In this document: in pieces, positions 27,606 through 37,123 of the stretch
How the letters are laid out: every line of letters begins with the position of its first letter
Numbering within the stretch: the first letter of the stretch is position 1
DNA from: Chimaeribacter coloradensis
GTDB lineage: Bacteria; Pseudomonadota; Gammaproteobacteria; Enterobacterales; Enterobacteriaceae
Assembly (NCBI RefSeq): GCF_002858715.1
Contig: NZ_PJZH01000005.1
Location: 168,295-232,294 of the forward strand
Direction of reading: 5' to 3'
Length of the DNA stretch: 64,000 nt
Translations under genes and position numbers: made by a program
Notes under the pieces: model-generated
Told to the model about the DNA's origin: nothing
The model's database searches: none
The model's input: only the letters and a program-made list of their open reading frames with translations

Positions 27606-30161
27606 TCAGAACAGTTCGTGCGTCTGGCCGTTATCCATCAGCGTGGTGCCGACATCATGCACGGCGTGCTCGGTAGGCTGTGTCCCGTCGATGAAGTACT
27701 CCACGCGGCTGCCGGCACCGCCGTCCGCCAGCTTGCCGGTGCGCTTGTCGATGGTCACACTCACCACGCCCGGCGGCGGGGTCACGGCCTGCTCCGGCAG
27801 CCCTTCCAGCGCGGTTTTCATGTACTCATCCCACGCCGGCTGGGCACTCTTCGCCCCGCCTTCCGCCCCGGCAATCTGATCCGGAATGGCACCAGATGCG
27901 GTGCTGCGGCCCAGATCGCGGCGGTGGTCATCAAAACCAATCCAGACGGAGGTCACGGTTTCCGGGCCATAGCCTGAGAACCAGGCATCTTTCGAGTTAT
28001 TCGTCGTGCCGGTTTTGCCGCCGATATCGTGGCGTTTCAGGTCACGCCCGGCACGCCAGCCGGTGCCCATCCAGCCCGGTTCGCCGAAGATGTTGCTGTT
28101 CAGCGCGTCGTGGATCAGGAAGGCCAGCGGGGTGCTGATCACATGCGGCGCATACTGCTGGCCGGTGGGGGCAGGCTGGCCGGGGCTGACCTGCTCCAGC
28201 TGCGGCATCGGCGCGGCGGCATTGGCGTTCGGATCACGGGATACCGCCACGTTCTCCACATTATCATCCGACAGCACCACAGAACGCTGGGTTTCGCCGT
28301 AGATCACCGGGAGATTACAGTTATCGCAGACCACTTTCGGCGTGGTTTCGAACACGGTGTTCCCGCCCTCATCCTCAATTTTGGTGATGAAGTAAGGGTC
28401 TACCAGGAACCCGCCGTTAGACAGCACCGCATAACCCCGCACCAGTTGCAGCGGCGTAAAGGAGGCTGAGCCCAGTGCCAGGGATTCCGAGTGGACGATG
28501 TTCTGCGCCGGGAAGCCGAAGCGTTGCAGGTACTCTGCCGCATAATCCACGCCCATGGCGCGCATGGCGCGGACCATGACCACGTTTTTCGACTGCCCCA
28601 GCCCCTGACGCAGGCGGATCGGCCCGTCATACACCGGCGGGGAGTTCTTCGGCCGCCAGTCCGTACCGGCACCCGCATCCCAGCGGGAGATCGGCAGGTC
28701 GTTCAGGATGGTGGCCAGCGTCAGCCCTTTGTCCATCGCCGCGGTATAGAGGAACGGCTTGATGTTGGAGCCGACCTGGCGCAGCGCCTGGGTGGCACGG
28801 TTGAATTTGCTCAGGTTGAAGTCGAAGCCCCCCACCAGCGCTTTGACGGCGCCATCCCTTGGGTTAAGCGAAACCAGCGCGGAGTTGACGTCCGGCACCT
28901 GTGCCAGCCACCAGTCATTCTCCACCTTGCGCACCCAGATCTGCTCGCCCGGCTGCACCACATCGGAAACCCGTTTCGGCGTCGGCCCCTGCAGGTTGTC
29001 AGATTTGAATGCGCGCGCCCAGCGTACGCCCGCCAGCGGCAGCGTCACCGCCTCGCCGGTCGACAGCATCGCCGTGGCCTGGTCGGCCGAAGCCTGCGTC
29101 ACGACAGCGGGGAACAGCGGGCCATATACCGGCAGGGATTTCAGCGTCTTGATGATCTGCTGCTCGTCCCAGGCGGGTTCACCGCGCTGCCACAGCACCT
29201 TGGTGGGGCCGCGGTAACCATGGCGCATATCATAGGCCAGCACGTTATTACGCACCGCCGCCTGCGCCGCCAGCTGGTTCTTTTTGGTGATGGTGGTGTA
29301 GACCCGGTAGCCGTCGTTATAGGCATTTTCACCGTAACGCTTCACCATCTCCTGACGCACCATCTCTGACAGGTAAGGGGCGGAGAATACGATGCTGGGC
29401 GCATGGTAATCCGCCTCCAGGTTTTCATCCCGCGCCTGGTCATACTGGGCCTGGGTGATGTAGTTCTCCTCCAGCATCCGCGCCAGCACCACATTACGGC
29501 GCGAGAGCGCACGGGTATGGGAGTAGAGCGGGTTGAAGGTCGACGGTGCTTTTGGCAGGCCGGCGATTACCGCCATTTCGCCCAGCGTCAGCTGGCTGAC
29601 GTCCTTACCGAAATAGACGTGGGCCGCCGCACCGACACCGTAAGCCCGGTAACCGAGATAGATCTTGTTCAGATACAGCTCAAGGATCTCATCTTTGGTC
29701 AGCAACTGCTCAATACGGATCGCCAGGAACGCTTCCTTTATTTTACGCATCAGGGTGCGTTCCGGGCTGAGGAAGAAGTTACGCGCCAGCTGCTGGGTAA
29801 TGGTACTCGCCCCCTGCGACGCATGGCCGGACGCCAGCGCCACCGAGGCGGCACGCACAATGCCTACCGGGTCAACGCCGTGGTGCTCATAGAACCGGCT
29901 GTCTTCCGTGGCAATAAAGGCGTGAACCATTTCCGGTGGGATCTGGTTCAGCGTCAACGGGATACGGCGCTTCTCGCCATACTGGGCGATCAGGTCGCCC
30001 TCTGCGCTGTACACCTGCATCGGGGTCTGTAAGCGCACATCTTTCAATGTGGCCACATCCGGCAGCTGCGGCTCGATGTACTTGTACAAGCCGTAAATCG
30101 AGGCAGCTCCCAGCACAATGCAACACACTGCAAGAATCAAAAAATACTTTACGAACTTCAC
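27606..30161 (-). CDS. mrcA: penicillin-binding protein 1A
   Basis: Bifunctional class A PBP of 851 residues. An N-terminal membrane anchor (about 7-26) is followed by the GT51 glycosyltransferase domain with catalytic EDSRFYEHHG (about 86) and the RKIKEAFLAIRIEQ and LYLNKIYLGYRAYG motifs. An OB-like insert comes next, then the transpeptidase with SNIKPF (nucleophile Ser and Lys) and the KTGTTNNSKDAWF motif. It polymerises and cross-links peptidoglycan. Divergent from hofM, as in E. coli. Confidence 0.97.
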   Translation of the reverse strand: MKFVKYFLILAVCCIVLGAASIYGLYKYIEPQLPDVATLKDVRLQTPMQVYSAEGDLIAQYGEKRRIPLTLNQIPPEMVHAFIATEDSRFYEHHGVDPVGIVRAASVALASGHASQGASTITQQLARNFFLSPERTLMRKIKEAFLAIRIEQLLTKDEILELYLNKIYLGYRAYGVGAAAHVYFGKDVSQLTLGEMAVIAGLPKAPSTFNPLYSHTRALSRRNVVLARMLEENYITQAQYDQARDENLEADYHAPSIVFSAPYLSEMVRQEMVKRYGENAYNDGYRVYTTITKKNQLAAQAAVRNNVLAYDMRHGYRGPTKVLWQRGEPAWDEQQIIKTLKSLPVYGPLFPAVVTQASADQATAMLSTGEAVTLPLAGVRWARAFKSDNLQGPTPKRVSDVVQPGEQIWVRKVENDWWLAQVPDVNSALVSLNPRDGAVKALVGGFDFNLSKFNRATQALRQVGSNIKPFLYTAAMDKGLTLATILNDLPISRWDAGAGTDWRPKNSPPVYDGPIRLRQGLGQSKNVVMVRAMRAMGVDYAAEYLQRFGFPAQNIVHSESLALGSASFTPLQLVRGYAVLSNGGFLVDPYFITKIEDEGGNTVFETTPKVVCDNCNLPVIYGETQRSVVLSDDNVENVAVSRDPNANAAAPMPQLEQVSPGQPAPTGQQYAPHVISTPLAFLIHDALNSNIFGEPGWMGTGWRAGRDLKRHDIGGKTGTTNNSKDAWFSGYGPETVTSVWIGFDDHRRDLGRSTASGAIPDQIAGAEGGAKSAQPAWDEYMKTALEGLPEQAVTPPPGVVSVTIDKRTGKLADGGAGSRVEYFIDGTQPTEHAVHDVGTTLMDNGQTHELF

Positions 30162-30280
30162 CTGAGATTTCCCACTTAATGTCGTTTGGGCAGTTTATAA
30201 ACAATCGCGGCGTAGTATAAAGGCAACCCTACATCATAGATACGTTCTTTTATCATCTGACGTCAGGGAGGCGGCACAGG

Positions 30281-31108
30281 ATGGCCGGAGGAAAATGGCA
30301 AATTGGTCTGGATATTCAGCCACATGGCTGTTACGCGATAGCGGTCGTGCGCCACCGGGGAGGGTATCAGCTGCGCGGCGGCTGGCACCTGCCGCTGCCC
30401 GCTGATGAGCCGCTTTCCGGCGAGCCGGTACTGCCAGGGAGCCGGTTGGAAAGCCTGCGCCGCTGGCGCGCCCTGTTACCCCGGCGCTTCTCCCTGCGGG
30501 TGGCCCTGCCCGCTGCACGGGTGCTCCAACGCAGTTTGCCGGCACCGGCGGCCCAGTTACAGGAGCCGCACCGTGAGGCGTTCCTGCTGACCCAGGCGGC
30601 CCGGCTTTTTCCGCTGGATCGTGATGCGCTGGTGTTTGACTACCGTACCCCGCCCGGCCAGCCGCAGCAGGTTGTGGTCACCGCCGCCCACCGGCAGGAG
30701 CTGGCCGCCTGGCTCGCCCGGTTGCAGGGAACCGGCCTGCAACCGGATGCCGTGGACATCGCCCCTTGTGCACTGCATTACATCGGCGCGCTGGCGAATG
30801 TACCGCCGGATGCGCTGATGCTTCACCACCTGCCGCAAGGGTGGCTGTGGGTCACCCCGCGTACGTTGCCTTTCCAGTACGGCATGGCAGGCAGCGCGGA
30901 GCATGCCGCGGCGGTGCAGGCTGCGCTGCCCGAACCGCTGCAATCGCGGCCGTGCTTTTTCTCCTCGGCGTTGCCGGAGCCGGTGCCCGAAGGTATGCAG
31001 GGCTGGGCACCCTTCAGCCGCTTACCGGGCGCGCTGCCTGCGGAGACTGTGCCCGGCGCTTTTGTGCTGGCGGCCGGGCTGGCTGTCAGGCCGGAGGATC
31101 GCGAATGA
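30281..31108 (+). CDS. hofM: HofM, PilM-like protein
   Basis: 275 residues (E. coli about 259). The start GGKWQIGLDIQPHGCYAIAVVR resembles the actin-like fold of PilM, with FDYRTPPGQPQQVVVTAAHRQELAAWL further on. First gene of hofMNOPQ, which encodes PilMNOPQ-like parts; in E. coli these are linked to use of DNA as a nutrient. GGGAGG lies nine bases before the ATG. Its stop overlaps hofN as ATGA. Sequence conservation is low, as is usual for this operon. Confidence 0.85.
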   Translation: MAGGKWQIGLDIQPHGCYAIAVVRHRGGYQLRGGWHLPLPADEPLSGEPVLPGSRLESLRRWRALLPRRFSLRVALPAARVLQRSLPAPAAQLQEPHREAFLLTQAARLFPLDRDALVFDYRTPPGQPQQVVVTAAHRQELAAWLARLQGTGLQPDAVDIAPCALHYIGALANVPPDALMLHHLPQGWLWVTPRTLPFQYGMAGSAEHAAAVQAALPEPLQSRPCFFSSALPEPVPEGMQGWAPFSRLPGALPAETVPGAFVLAAGLAVRPEDRE

Positions 31109-31785
31109 TGCAGGTTAACCTGTTGCCGTGGCGGCAACAGCGGCGTCAGGCGCGCTGGCAACAGCTGATGCACATTACCGGGGCTGCGCTGCTGCTCCTG
31201 GCCGTCGTGATGCTTGCCGGCTGGGGGCTGTTGCATCAGCGGGCAGCGGCATGGGCTGCCCGGCAGGCAGTTGCGGCGTCACAGTTGCAGGCCCTTCAGC
31301 AGCAGGCGGCGCAGCGGCAGGCGCTGGTGGATCGTCATGCTTCATTAATACAGCAGGCGCACGCGGCCCGGCAGCGGCAACAGGCACGCCGCCGCCATCT
31401 GCGGCTGCTGGAGGAGATAGAGCACGCGATCCCCGCCGGCGTCTGGCTGACCCACTGGCAGGAGCAGGCGGGGGCGGTGCACTGGCAGGGGCTGGCTTAT
31501 CGTTATGACCGGGTGCTGGCTTTCGCTGCTGCCTTGCGGCAGGGCCGGGAAGCGGTGGCAGTGACGCTGGAGAACATCCGTCAGCAACCTGACGGGCTGT
31601 TTCACTTTGGTCTACAGGCAACATGGAAGGTAAAGGAACAGGATGACCTCTTATCTGCAACAGATCGTGGCGCAGTGGCAGCACCGGCCGCGCCGGCAAC
31701 AGACAGGCGTGGCCTTGCTGCTGCTTTTATTGCTCACTGGCATCGGTTGCCGGGCACTGCTGCTGCCCAGCTGGCGGCAGGTTAA
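31105..31785 (+). CDS. hofN: HofN, PilN-like inner-membrane protein
   Basis: 226 residues read from the ATG at 31105. The PilN signature MMQVNLLPWRQQRR opens it, then a membrane helix (about 24-44), a Gln/Ala-rich coiled coil (about 50-100) and the PilN core (IPAGVWLTHWQEQAGAVHWQG, LENIRQQPDGLFHFGLQATWK). E. coli HofN has about 179 residues. Here the frame continues some 47 codons into hofO, giving a 143-bp overlap. The extra tail has no PilN features and may be an extension or a sign of a frameshift near 31640. The frame also stays open upstream to 30766, but that part lies within hofM. Confidence 0.8.
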   Translation: MMQVNLLPWRQQRRQARWQQLMHITGAALLLLAVVMLAGWGLLHQRAAAWAARQAVAASQLQALQQQAAQRQALVDRHASLIQQAHAARQRQQARRRHLRLLEEIEHAIPAGVWLTHWQEQAGAVHWQGLAYRYDRVLAFAAALRQGREAVAVTLENIRQQPDGLFHFGLQATWKVKEQDDLLSATDRGAVAAPAAPATDRRGLAAAFIAHWHRLPGTAAAQLAAG

Positions 31786-32188
31786 GGCGATGTCTGCAAC
31801 CTGGGCGGTAACCCGGCAGGCGATTACCCAGCAACAGGCTCAGCTGGCTGCACAGGCCCCGGCGGAGTGGCTGAACCAGCAGATCGCCCGGCTTGAGGCG
31901 AGCCATGCACCCCCGGCTGCCGCTGACACAGAGATGCCTTTTCTGCTGGCCGGCCCGCTGCGGCACGCCAACAGCGAACTGTTGAGCTGGGAGCCGGACA
32001 TGGATCGCCCGCCAACCTCAGCGGTGCGCTGGCGGCTGGCTGTGCGCACCTCTTACCCCGGGCTGAAGCAGTTTCTGGAGGCAATCGCCGGGCTGCCGTT
32101 GCCCGCCATTGCGCAGATGGGGATCGCACCGGGGCCGCACGGCCTGGAAGTGACGCTGTGGCTCGCGATGACACCGGAGGCTGACTGA
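31643..32188 (+). CDS. hofO: HofO, PilO-like inner-membrane protein
   Basis: 181 residues starting MTSYLQQIVAQWQHRPRRQQ, with one membrane helix (about 22-40), a coiled-coil stretch and a small C-terminal domain (WRLAVRTSYPGLKQFLEAIAGLPLPAIAQMGI) typical of PilO. It would pair with HofN in the periplasm. Its ATG lies inside hofN and its stop overlaps hofP as TGATG. Confidence 0.82.
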   Translation: MTSYLQQIVAQWQHRPRRQQTGVALLLLLLLTGIGCRALLLPSWRQVKAMSATWAVTRQAITQQQAQLAAQAPAEWLNQQIARLEASHAPPAAADTEMPFLLAGPLRHANSELLSWEPDMDRPPTSAVRWRLAVRTSYPGLKQFLEAIAGLPLPAIAQMGIAPGPHGLEVTLWLAMTPEAD

Positions 32189-32562
32189 TGAACGTTTCTC
32201 ACCGGTGGTGTGGCGCGCTGCTCTGCAGCCTGCTGATCGGGGGGCTGGGGGAGGGGCATGCCGCGCCAGGGCGCGATCCGTTTGCGCCTCAGCCGCAACC
32301 TCCCTGCGTTGACGCTGCCGCCCTGCGGCTGGGCGGTATTCTGCGTGGTGGTGATACGCCGCATGCCTGGCTGCAGGATGCCGCCGGCCGCTGGCAAAAC
32401 GTGACGCCCGGCGCACAGCTGGGTACGACCGGCTGGCGGGTTGAACAGATTGCAACAGGCAGTGTGACGCTGGCTGCTGACCCGGGCGTCTGCCCGGACT
32501 CCCGCCCTCTGCAGCTCTATTTAGGAAAAGCCAAAAACAGGCTTGACGATAAGGAAATCTGA
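32188..32562 (+). CDS. hofP: HofP, PilP-like protein
   Basis: 124 residues with an N-terminal signal sequence (MNVSHRWCGALLCSLLIGG to GHAAPGRDPFAPQ). The RDPF motif after it is characteristic of PilP-like proteins, followed by a small beta domain (LRLGGILRGGDTPHAWLQD, GWRVEQIATGSVTLAA). Probably a periplasmic link between HofNO and the HofQ secretin. Coupled to hofQ by a one-base overlap. Confidence 0.82.
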   Translation: MNVSHRWCGALLCSLLIGGLGEGHAAPGRDPFAPQPQPPCVDAAALRLGGILRGGDTPHAWLQDAAGRWQNVTPGAQLGTTGWRVEQIATGSVTLAADPGVCPDSRPLQLYLGKAKNRLDDKEI

Positions 32563-33902
32563 TGAAAAACATAAACCGGCATGCCGCCTGGGTCATGATG
32601 CCTGCGGCGGTGAAATGCCCTGCTGTGCTGTTACGCCTTGCCCGGTGCAGCTCTGTTCTGGCTTGTTTATTCCTGCTGGTCTGGTCAGTCAGTGGCGGCG
32701 CGCAGCCTCCTGCCGCCTCCCTGGATCTGGAGTTTCACGATGCGCCGGTGAGTGTGGTGTTACAGGCATTAGCGGACCATCAACAGCTGAATCTGGTGCT
32801 GGCACCGGGCGTAGAGGGCAACCTTTCGTTGCGCCTGAAGGGGGTGCCCTGGCAGCAGGCGCTGGCGGTGGTGCTCAAAATGGGCAGGCTGGCCGAGGTC
32901 CGCGAGAAGAACGTGCTGATGATTTTCCCGCAAACTTATCAGGATGAGCAGCAACAGCAGCAGCGTGCGCAGCAAAAGCTGCTCGCCGATGACCGCCCGC
33001 TCGCGACCCTGAGCCTCGCGCTGGAACATGCTGACGCCGCGGCCGTCGCTGCCAGCCTGAATGCGCAGCGTGCGACCTTGCTCTCCCCGCGAGGGAGCAT
33101 CGTCACGGACGCGCGCACCAATACCCTGCTGATCCATGACACGGACGAGAAGCTGGCGGCACTGGAGCAGTGGGTCACGGAGCTGGATCAGCCGTTACAG
33201 CAGGTTCAGCTGACGGCCCATATCGTTACCATCAGTAATGAGAGCCTGCGTGAACTGGGCGTAACCTGGGGGCTGGCGGAGGCGGAAAACGTGGCCGGCA
33301 ATTTCCGGCTGAATAATTTTGCCGTCGGGCTGCCGGTCGCGGGCAGTACGGCTACCGCCGGGTTCACGCTGGCGCGGATAGACAGCCGGTTACTTAGCCT
33401 GGAGCTGAGCGCGCTGGAGCAGGAGAACCAGGTCGAGATCATCGCCAGCCCGCGCCTGCTGACGGCCCATCAGCAGACTGCCAGCATCAAGCAGGGCACC
33501 GAGATCCCCTATCAGGTTTCGAGCGGGGCCAGCGGTGCCACCTCTGTTGAGTTTAAAGAGGCGGTGCTGGGAATGGAGGTCACGCCCAGGGTGCTGGGCA
33601 ACGGCAGAATCAACCTCGCCCTGCAGATTACCCAGAACATGCCCGGCCGCAGCATTCAGCAGGCGGAAGGGGAGGCGCTGGCGATCGACAAGCAGGAGAT
33701 TAAAACGCAGGTCACCGTCGCAGAGGGGGAAACCGTGGTGCTGGGCGGCATTTTCCAGCAACACCATGAAAACACGCAGGACAAGGTGCCGGGGCTGGGC
33801 GATATTCCGTTACTCGGCGCACTGTTTACCCACGACCGTAAAAAGCGCCGGGAGCACCAACTGGTTATTTTTGTGACGCCTGCGCTGGTCAGCATCCCCT
33901 GA
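32562..33902 (+). CDS. hofQ: HofQ, secretin-family outer-membrane protein
   Basis: 446 residues (E. coli about 412). A signal sequence near 22-47 is followed by a secretin/TonB N-terminal-like domain (LDLEFHDAPVSVVLQALADHQQ, NLSLRLKGVPWQQALAVVL), an N1 domain (LSPRGSIVTDARTNTLLIHDT) and the C-terminal secretin channel (VEIIASPRLLTAHQQTASIKQGTEIPY, GETVVLGGIF, VPGLGDIPLLGALF). In naturally competent relatives the equivalent (ComE/PilQ) passes DNA. AAGGAAA precedes the ATG. No clear terminator follows. Confidence 0.93.
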   Translation: MKNINRHAAWVMMPAAVKCPAVLLRLARCSSVLACLFLLVWSVSGGAQPPAASLDLEFHDAPVSVVLQALADHQQLNLVLAPGVEGNLSLRLKGVPWQQALAVVLKMGRLAEVREKNVLMIFPQTYQDEQQQQQRAQQKLLADDRPLATLSLALEHADAAAVAASLNAQRATLLSPRGSIVTDARTNTLLIHDTDEKLAALEQWVTELDQPLQQVQLTAHIVTISNESLRELGVTWGLAEAENVAGNFRLNNFAVGLPVAGSTATAGFTLARIDSRLLSLELSALEQENQVEIIASPRLLTAHQQTASIKQGTEIPYQVSSGASGATSVEFKEAVLGMEVTPRVLGNGRINLALQITQNMPGRSIQQAEGEALAIDKQEIKTQVTVAEGETVVLGGIFQQHHENTQDKVPGLGDIPLLGALFTHDRKKRREHQLVIFVTPALVSIP

Positions 33903-34288
33903 GGGGCGACGCACGGGGCACCAACAGGGAAAGCGGGTGGGGCCGGGGCATAAACCGGGGCGTATTCAGGCAGTAATCGGGGCAGGGTTGTGCAACTTTT
34001 TGTGTCGGCAGAGTCATCTGCGTTTGACGCTGCGACCGATTTAGCATACAAGGGTTACCGAATTGCGCACCGAGATTCTTATTCCACGAGAAATGCCGAT
34101 AAAAACGTATGGTTTCCCTCCTGCGGCAGAGTAACGATTTATTCGGTTGCCAAACTACCAAAAGTGCTGAGATAATTTTTCGTCTGATCTCGCACTATCG
34201 CTCATGAGGTTTCAGTTTAGGTCCCGCCGCTGATTTGATTGGCGGGGCGGGTTATCATTAACGAATTGTCTTAGTAATACCGAAAAAC
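33903..34288. other. hofQ-aroK intergenic region
   Basis: 386 bases, distinctly AT-richer than hofQ. It must hold the aroK operon promoter(s). A hairpin CCCGCC-12-GGCGGG (34223-34228 with 34241-34246) lies about 40 bp before aroK, without a T tract. A possible 61-codon frame (33990-34175) lacks a ribosome-binding site and similarity, and I do not call it. Confidence 0.55.
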
Positions 34289-34810
34289 ATGGCAGAGAAA
34301 CGCAATATCTTTCTGGTTGGGCCTATGGGTGCCGGCAAAAGCACTATTGGCCGTCAGTTAGCTCAGCAACTCAATATGGAGTTTTTCGACTCCGATCAAG
34401 AAATTGAGCGACGCACCGGAGCTGATGTGGGCTGGGTATTCGACGTGGAAGGCGAAGAAGGTTTCCGCGATCGCGAAGAAAAAATCATTAATGAGTTAAC
34501 GGAAAAACAGGGCATTGTGCTGGCGACAGGCGGAGGTTCAGTGAAATCACGTGAAACCCGTAACCGTTTGTCCGCGCGCGGCGTTGTCGTCTATCTGGAA
34601 ACCACCATCGAAAAGCAGCTTGCCCGCACCCAGCGCGATAAAAAACGTCCGCTGCTGCAAGTTGATGCGCCGCCGCGTGAAGTGCTCGAAGCGCTGGCGA
34701 AAGAGCGCAATCCGTTGTACGAAGAGATTGCTGATGTCACCATCCGCACTGATGATCAAAGCGCCAAAGTGGTGGCTAATCAGATCATCAACATGCTGGA
34801 AAGCAATTGA
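34289..34810 (+). CDS. aroK: shikimate kinase I
   Basis: 173 residues, P-loop kinase that phosphorylates shikimate in aromatic amino-acid synthesis. Walker [14 protein letters not shown] at about 11-23, the shikimate-binding [13 protein letters not shown] and [13 protein letters not shown] segments, and the RDKKRPLL lid. First gene of the aroK-aroB-damX-dam-rpe-gph-trpS run. Codon use is more AT-rich than in hof. Confidence 0.97.
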   Translation: MAEKRNIFLVGPMGAGKSTIGRQLAQQLNMEFFDSDQEIERRTGADVGWVFDVEGEEGFRDREEKIINELTEKQGIVLATGGGSVKSRETRNRLSARGVVVYLETTIEKQLARTQRDKKRPLLQVDAPPREVLEALAKERNPLYEEIADVTIRTDDQSAKVVANQIINMLESN

Positions 34811-34879
34811 TTCATTCCCGTCATCTCTGAGGGGGCAGGTTAACAGCAGGTAAACGTCAAAAAGGTCACTGAGCGCGAC

Positions 34880-35977
34880 ATGGAGAAGATTACCGTAACG
34901 TTAGGGGATCGCAGTTACCCCATCACGATTGCTGCCGGATTGTTTAACGATCCGGCTTCTTTTATCCCGCTGAAAGCCGGTGAGCGGGCCATGCTGGTAA
35001 CCAACCAGACCCTGGCCCCGCTCTACCTGGATAAGGTGCGTTCAGTGCTGGAACTGGCGGGCGTGCGTGTTGACCACGTTATCCTGCCGGACGGTGAGCA
35101 GTTCAAATCGCTCACGGTGATGGAACAGGTCTTCTCCGCCCTGCTGGAGAAACCCCACGGCCGTGATACGACCCTGATCGCCCTCGGCGGCGGCGTTATC
35201 GGTGACCTTACCGGTTTCGCCGCGGCCTGCTACCAGCGCGGTGTCCGTTTCATCCAGGTTCCTACCACCCTGCTGGCACAGGTTGACTCCTCCGTCGGCG
35301 GCAAAACGGCCGTTAACCATCCCCTCGGCAAAAACATGATCGGCGCGTTCTACCAGCCTGCGTCCGTGGTGGTCGATCTTGATTGCCTCAAGACCCTGCC
35401 GCCGCGCGAGCTGTCGTCGGGCCTGGCGGAAGTCATTAAATATGGCGTCATTCTTGATGCGGATTTCTTCGTCTGGCTGGAACAGAATATTCACGCCCTG
35501 ATGGCGCTGGATATGACGGCGCTGGCGTACTGCATCCGCCGCTGCTGTGAGCTGAAGGCGGAAGTGGTGGCCGCAGACGAGCGTGAAAACGGCCAGCGTG
35601 CCCTGCTGAATTTAGGCCATACTTATGGCCATGCCATTGAAGCAGAAATGGGTTACGGCAACTGGTTGCATGGTGAGGCGGTGGCGGCAGGCATGATGAT
35701 GGCTGCGCACACTGCCCGGCGTCTCGGCCAGTTCAGTGAGCAGGACGTGGCACGCCTCAAGGCGCTGTTACAGCGTGCCAACCTGCCGGTCAATGGCCCG
35801 CAGGAGATGGCGGCTGCCGCCTACCTGCCCCATATGATGCGCGATAAAAAAGTGCTGGCCGGTGAACTGCGTCTGGTACTGCCGACGGCTATCGGCCGGT
35901 CGGAAGTGCGCAGCGGTGTACCCCATGAGCTTGTTCTGGCCTCAATTGATGATTGCCGGGTCGGGGCGCAGCCCTGA
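34880..35977 (+). CDS. aroB: 3-dehydroquinate synthase
   Basis: 365 residues. It converts DAHP to 3-dehydroquinate using NAD and Zn. Seen: DGEQFKSL, the NAD loop [42 protein letters not shown], and the metal ligands in [20 protein letters not shown] and [13 protein letters not shown]. It lies 69 bases after aroK. Confidence 0.97.
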   Translation: MEKITVTLGDRSYPITIAAGLFNDPASFIPLKAGERAMLVTNQTLAPLYLDKVRSVLELAGVRVDHVILPDGEQFKSLTVMEQVFSALLEKPHGRDTTLIALGGGVIGDLTGFAAACYQRGVRFIQVPTTLLAQVDSSVGGKTAVNHPLGKNMIGAFYQPASVVVDLDCLKTLPPRELSSGLAEVIKYGVILDADFFVWLEQNIHALMALDMTALAYCIRRCCELKAEVVAADERENGQRALLNLGHTYGHAIEAEMGYGNWLHGEAVAAGMMMAAHTARRLGQFSEQDVARLKALLQRANLPVNGPQEMAAAAYLPHMMRDKKVLAGELRLVLPTAIGRSEVRSGVPHELVLASIDDCRVGAQP

Positions 35978-36085
35978 CCTTCACCCCGGCGCTGTGTTGG
36001 TGGCCGGCCCTATAATGACGCACACAGGTTAATCAGCCCGCATCGCCTTTTATGCAGGCTTTTACCTCTGAGTTGGAGGATGACG

Positions 36086-37042
36086 ATGGATGAGTTAAGA
36101 CCCGAAGACGATCTGAAACCGGACACCAGCGACCGCCGCCCGGCACGCCGGCGCTCCGCCTCCCGCTCCTCCGCTCCCCGATTTGCCATTTCGCGCCAGC
36201 ACATGATGATTGCCATCGGGATTCTGGTGCTGCTGCTGCTTATCCTCGGCATCGGTTCGGCGTTAAAAGCGCCCACCCCGCAGGAAGCCAGCCAGCAATC
36301 CAACGCCCCGAAAGATATTAACCTGTCCGGCAACGAGAGCGCCCCGGCAACCGCTGCCGCCAATGCCCCGGCGGCCGGTCAGCCGCAGGACATCAGCGTG
36401 CCGCCGATTTCCGATACCCCGACGCAGGCCGCCCCGGCGCAACCGGCCCCCGGCCAGCAGCGTGTTGATCTGCCCGGTAATATGACGGATGCGCTGTCGC
36501 AACAGCAGAGCCAGGTGGATACGGCTTCCCAGGAGATGATGGGCGGTGAGGGCACTGCCACACTGCCGACTGGCCCGGCGACCCTTTCACCCTCCGCTGC
36601 GCAGGCACCGCGCACGGCAGTGAAGCCGGCTGCGCCGGCATCGCGCCCGGAATCCCATGCGCGTACAGAAACCCATGCCGCCGCACCGCAGAAGGCACCG
36701 GCAAAAATGGCCCCGGCCCACACGGCACCGGCCCGTACGGCTGCCGCCCCGGCAGGCAGCACCCAGTCATTGCAGAGCGCCCCGGCCAGCCACTACACCC
36801 TGCAGCTGAGCAGTGCGTCCCGCGCCGACTCACTGAATGCGTTTGCCCGCCAGCAGAAACTGACAAACTATCAGGTTTATCAGACCAGCCGTGACGGGAA
36901 ACCCTGGTATGTGCTGGTGAGCGGCAACTACGCGTCATCAGCAGAAGCGAAGCAGGCGATTGCACGGCTGCCGGCGGACGTGCAGGCCAAAAAACCGTGG
37001 GTCAAACCTGTACGCCAGGTACAGCAGGACCTGAAGAAATAA
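36086..37042 (+). CDS. damX: DamX, SPOR-domain cell-division protein
   Basis: 318 residues, bitopic inner-membrane protein that localises to the septum. A short basic cytoplasmic part (MDELRPEDDLKPD, then an Arg/Ser-rich stretch), one membrane helix (about 40-60), a long Ala/Pro-rich periplasmic linker, and a C-terminal SPOR domain (HYTLQLSSASRADSLNAFAR to the end, about 235-318) that binds denuded glycan. E. coli DamX is about 428 residues; the acidic cytoplasmic stretch and part of the linker are missing here. The ATG at 36086 is preferred to 36080, because GGAGG is then six bases upstream. Confidence 0.92.
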   Translation: MDELRPEDDLKPDTSDRRPARRRSASRSSAPRFAISRQHMMIAIGILVLLLLILGIGSALKAPTPQEASQQSNAPKDINLSGNESAPATAAANAPAAGQPQDISVPPISDTPTQAAPAQPAPGQQRVDLPGNMTDALSQQQSQVDTASQEMMGGEGTATLPTGPATLSPSAAQAPRTAVKPAAPASRPESHARTETHAAAPQKAPAKMAPAHTAPARTAAAPAGSTQSLQSAPASHYTLQLSSASRADSLNAFARQQKLTNYQVYQTSRDGKPWYVLVSGNYASSAEAKQAIARLPADVQAKKPWVKPVRQVQQDLKK

Positions 37043-37123
37043 ACCTTAGTTGTGCGCTGATGTGCTGTCTGAAAGTAGAGTACACTCCGCGGCTCTGAAT
37101 TGTATAAGTAGCTAACCGACGGC

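Noticed and set aside
30766..31104. Upstream extension of hofN inside hofM
   Set aside because: The PilN signature begins at 31105 with an ATGA junction to hofM; the extension only reads hofM in another frame.
33990..34175. 61-codon frame before aroK
   Set aside because: No ribosome-binding site, no similarity, and it overlaps the region that must contain the aroK promoter.
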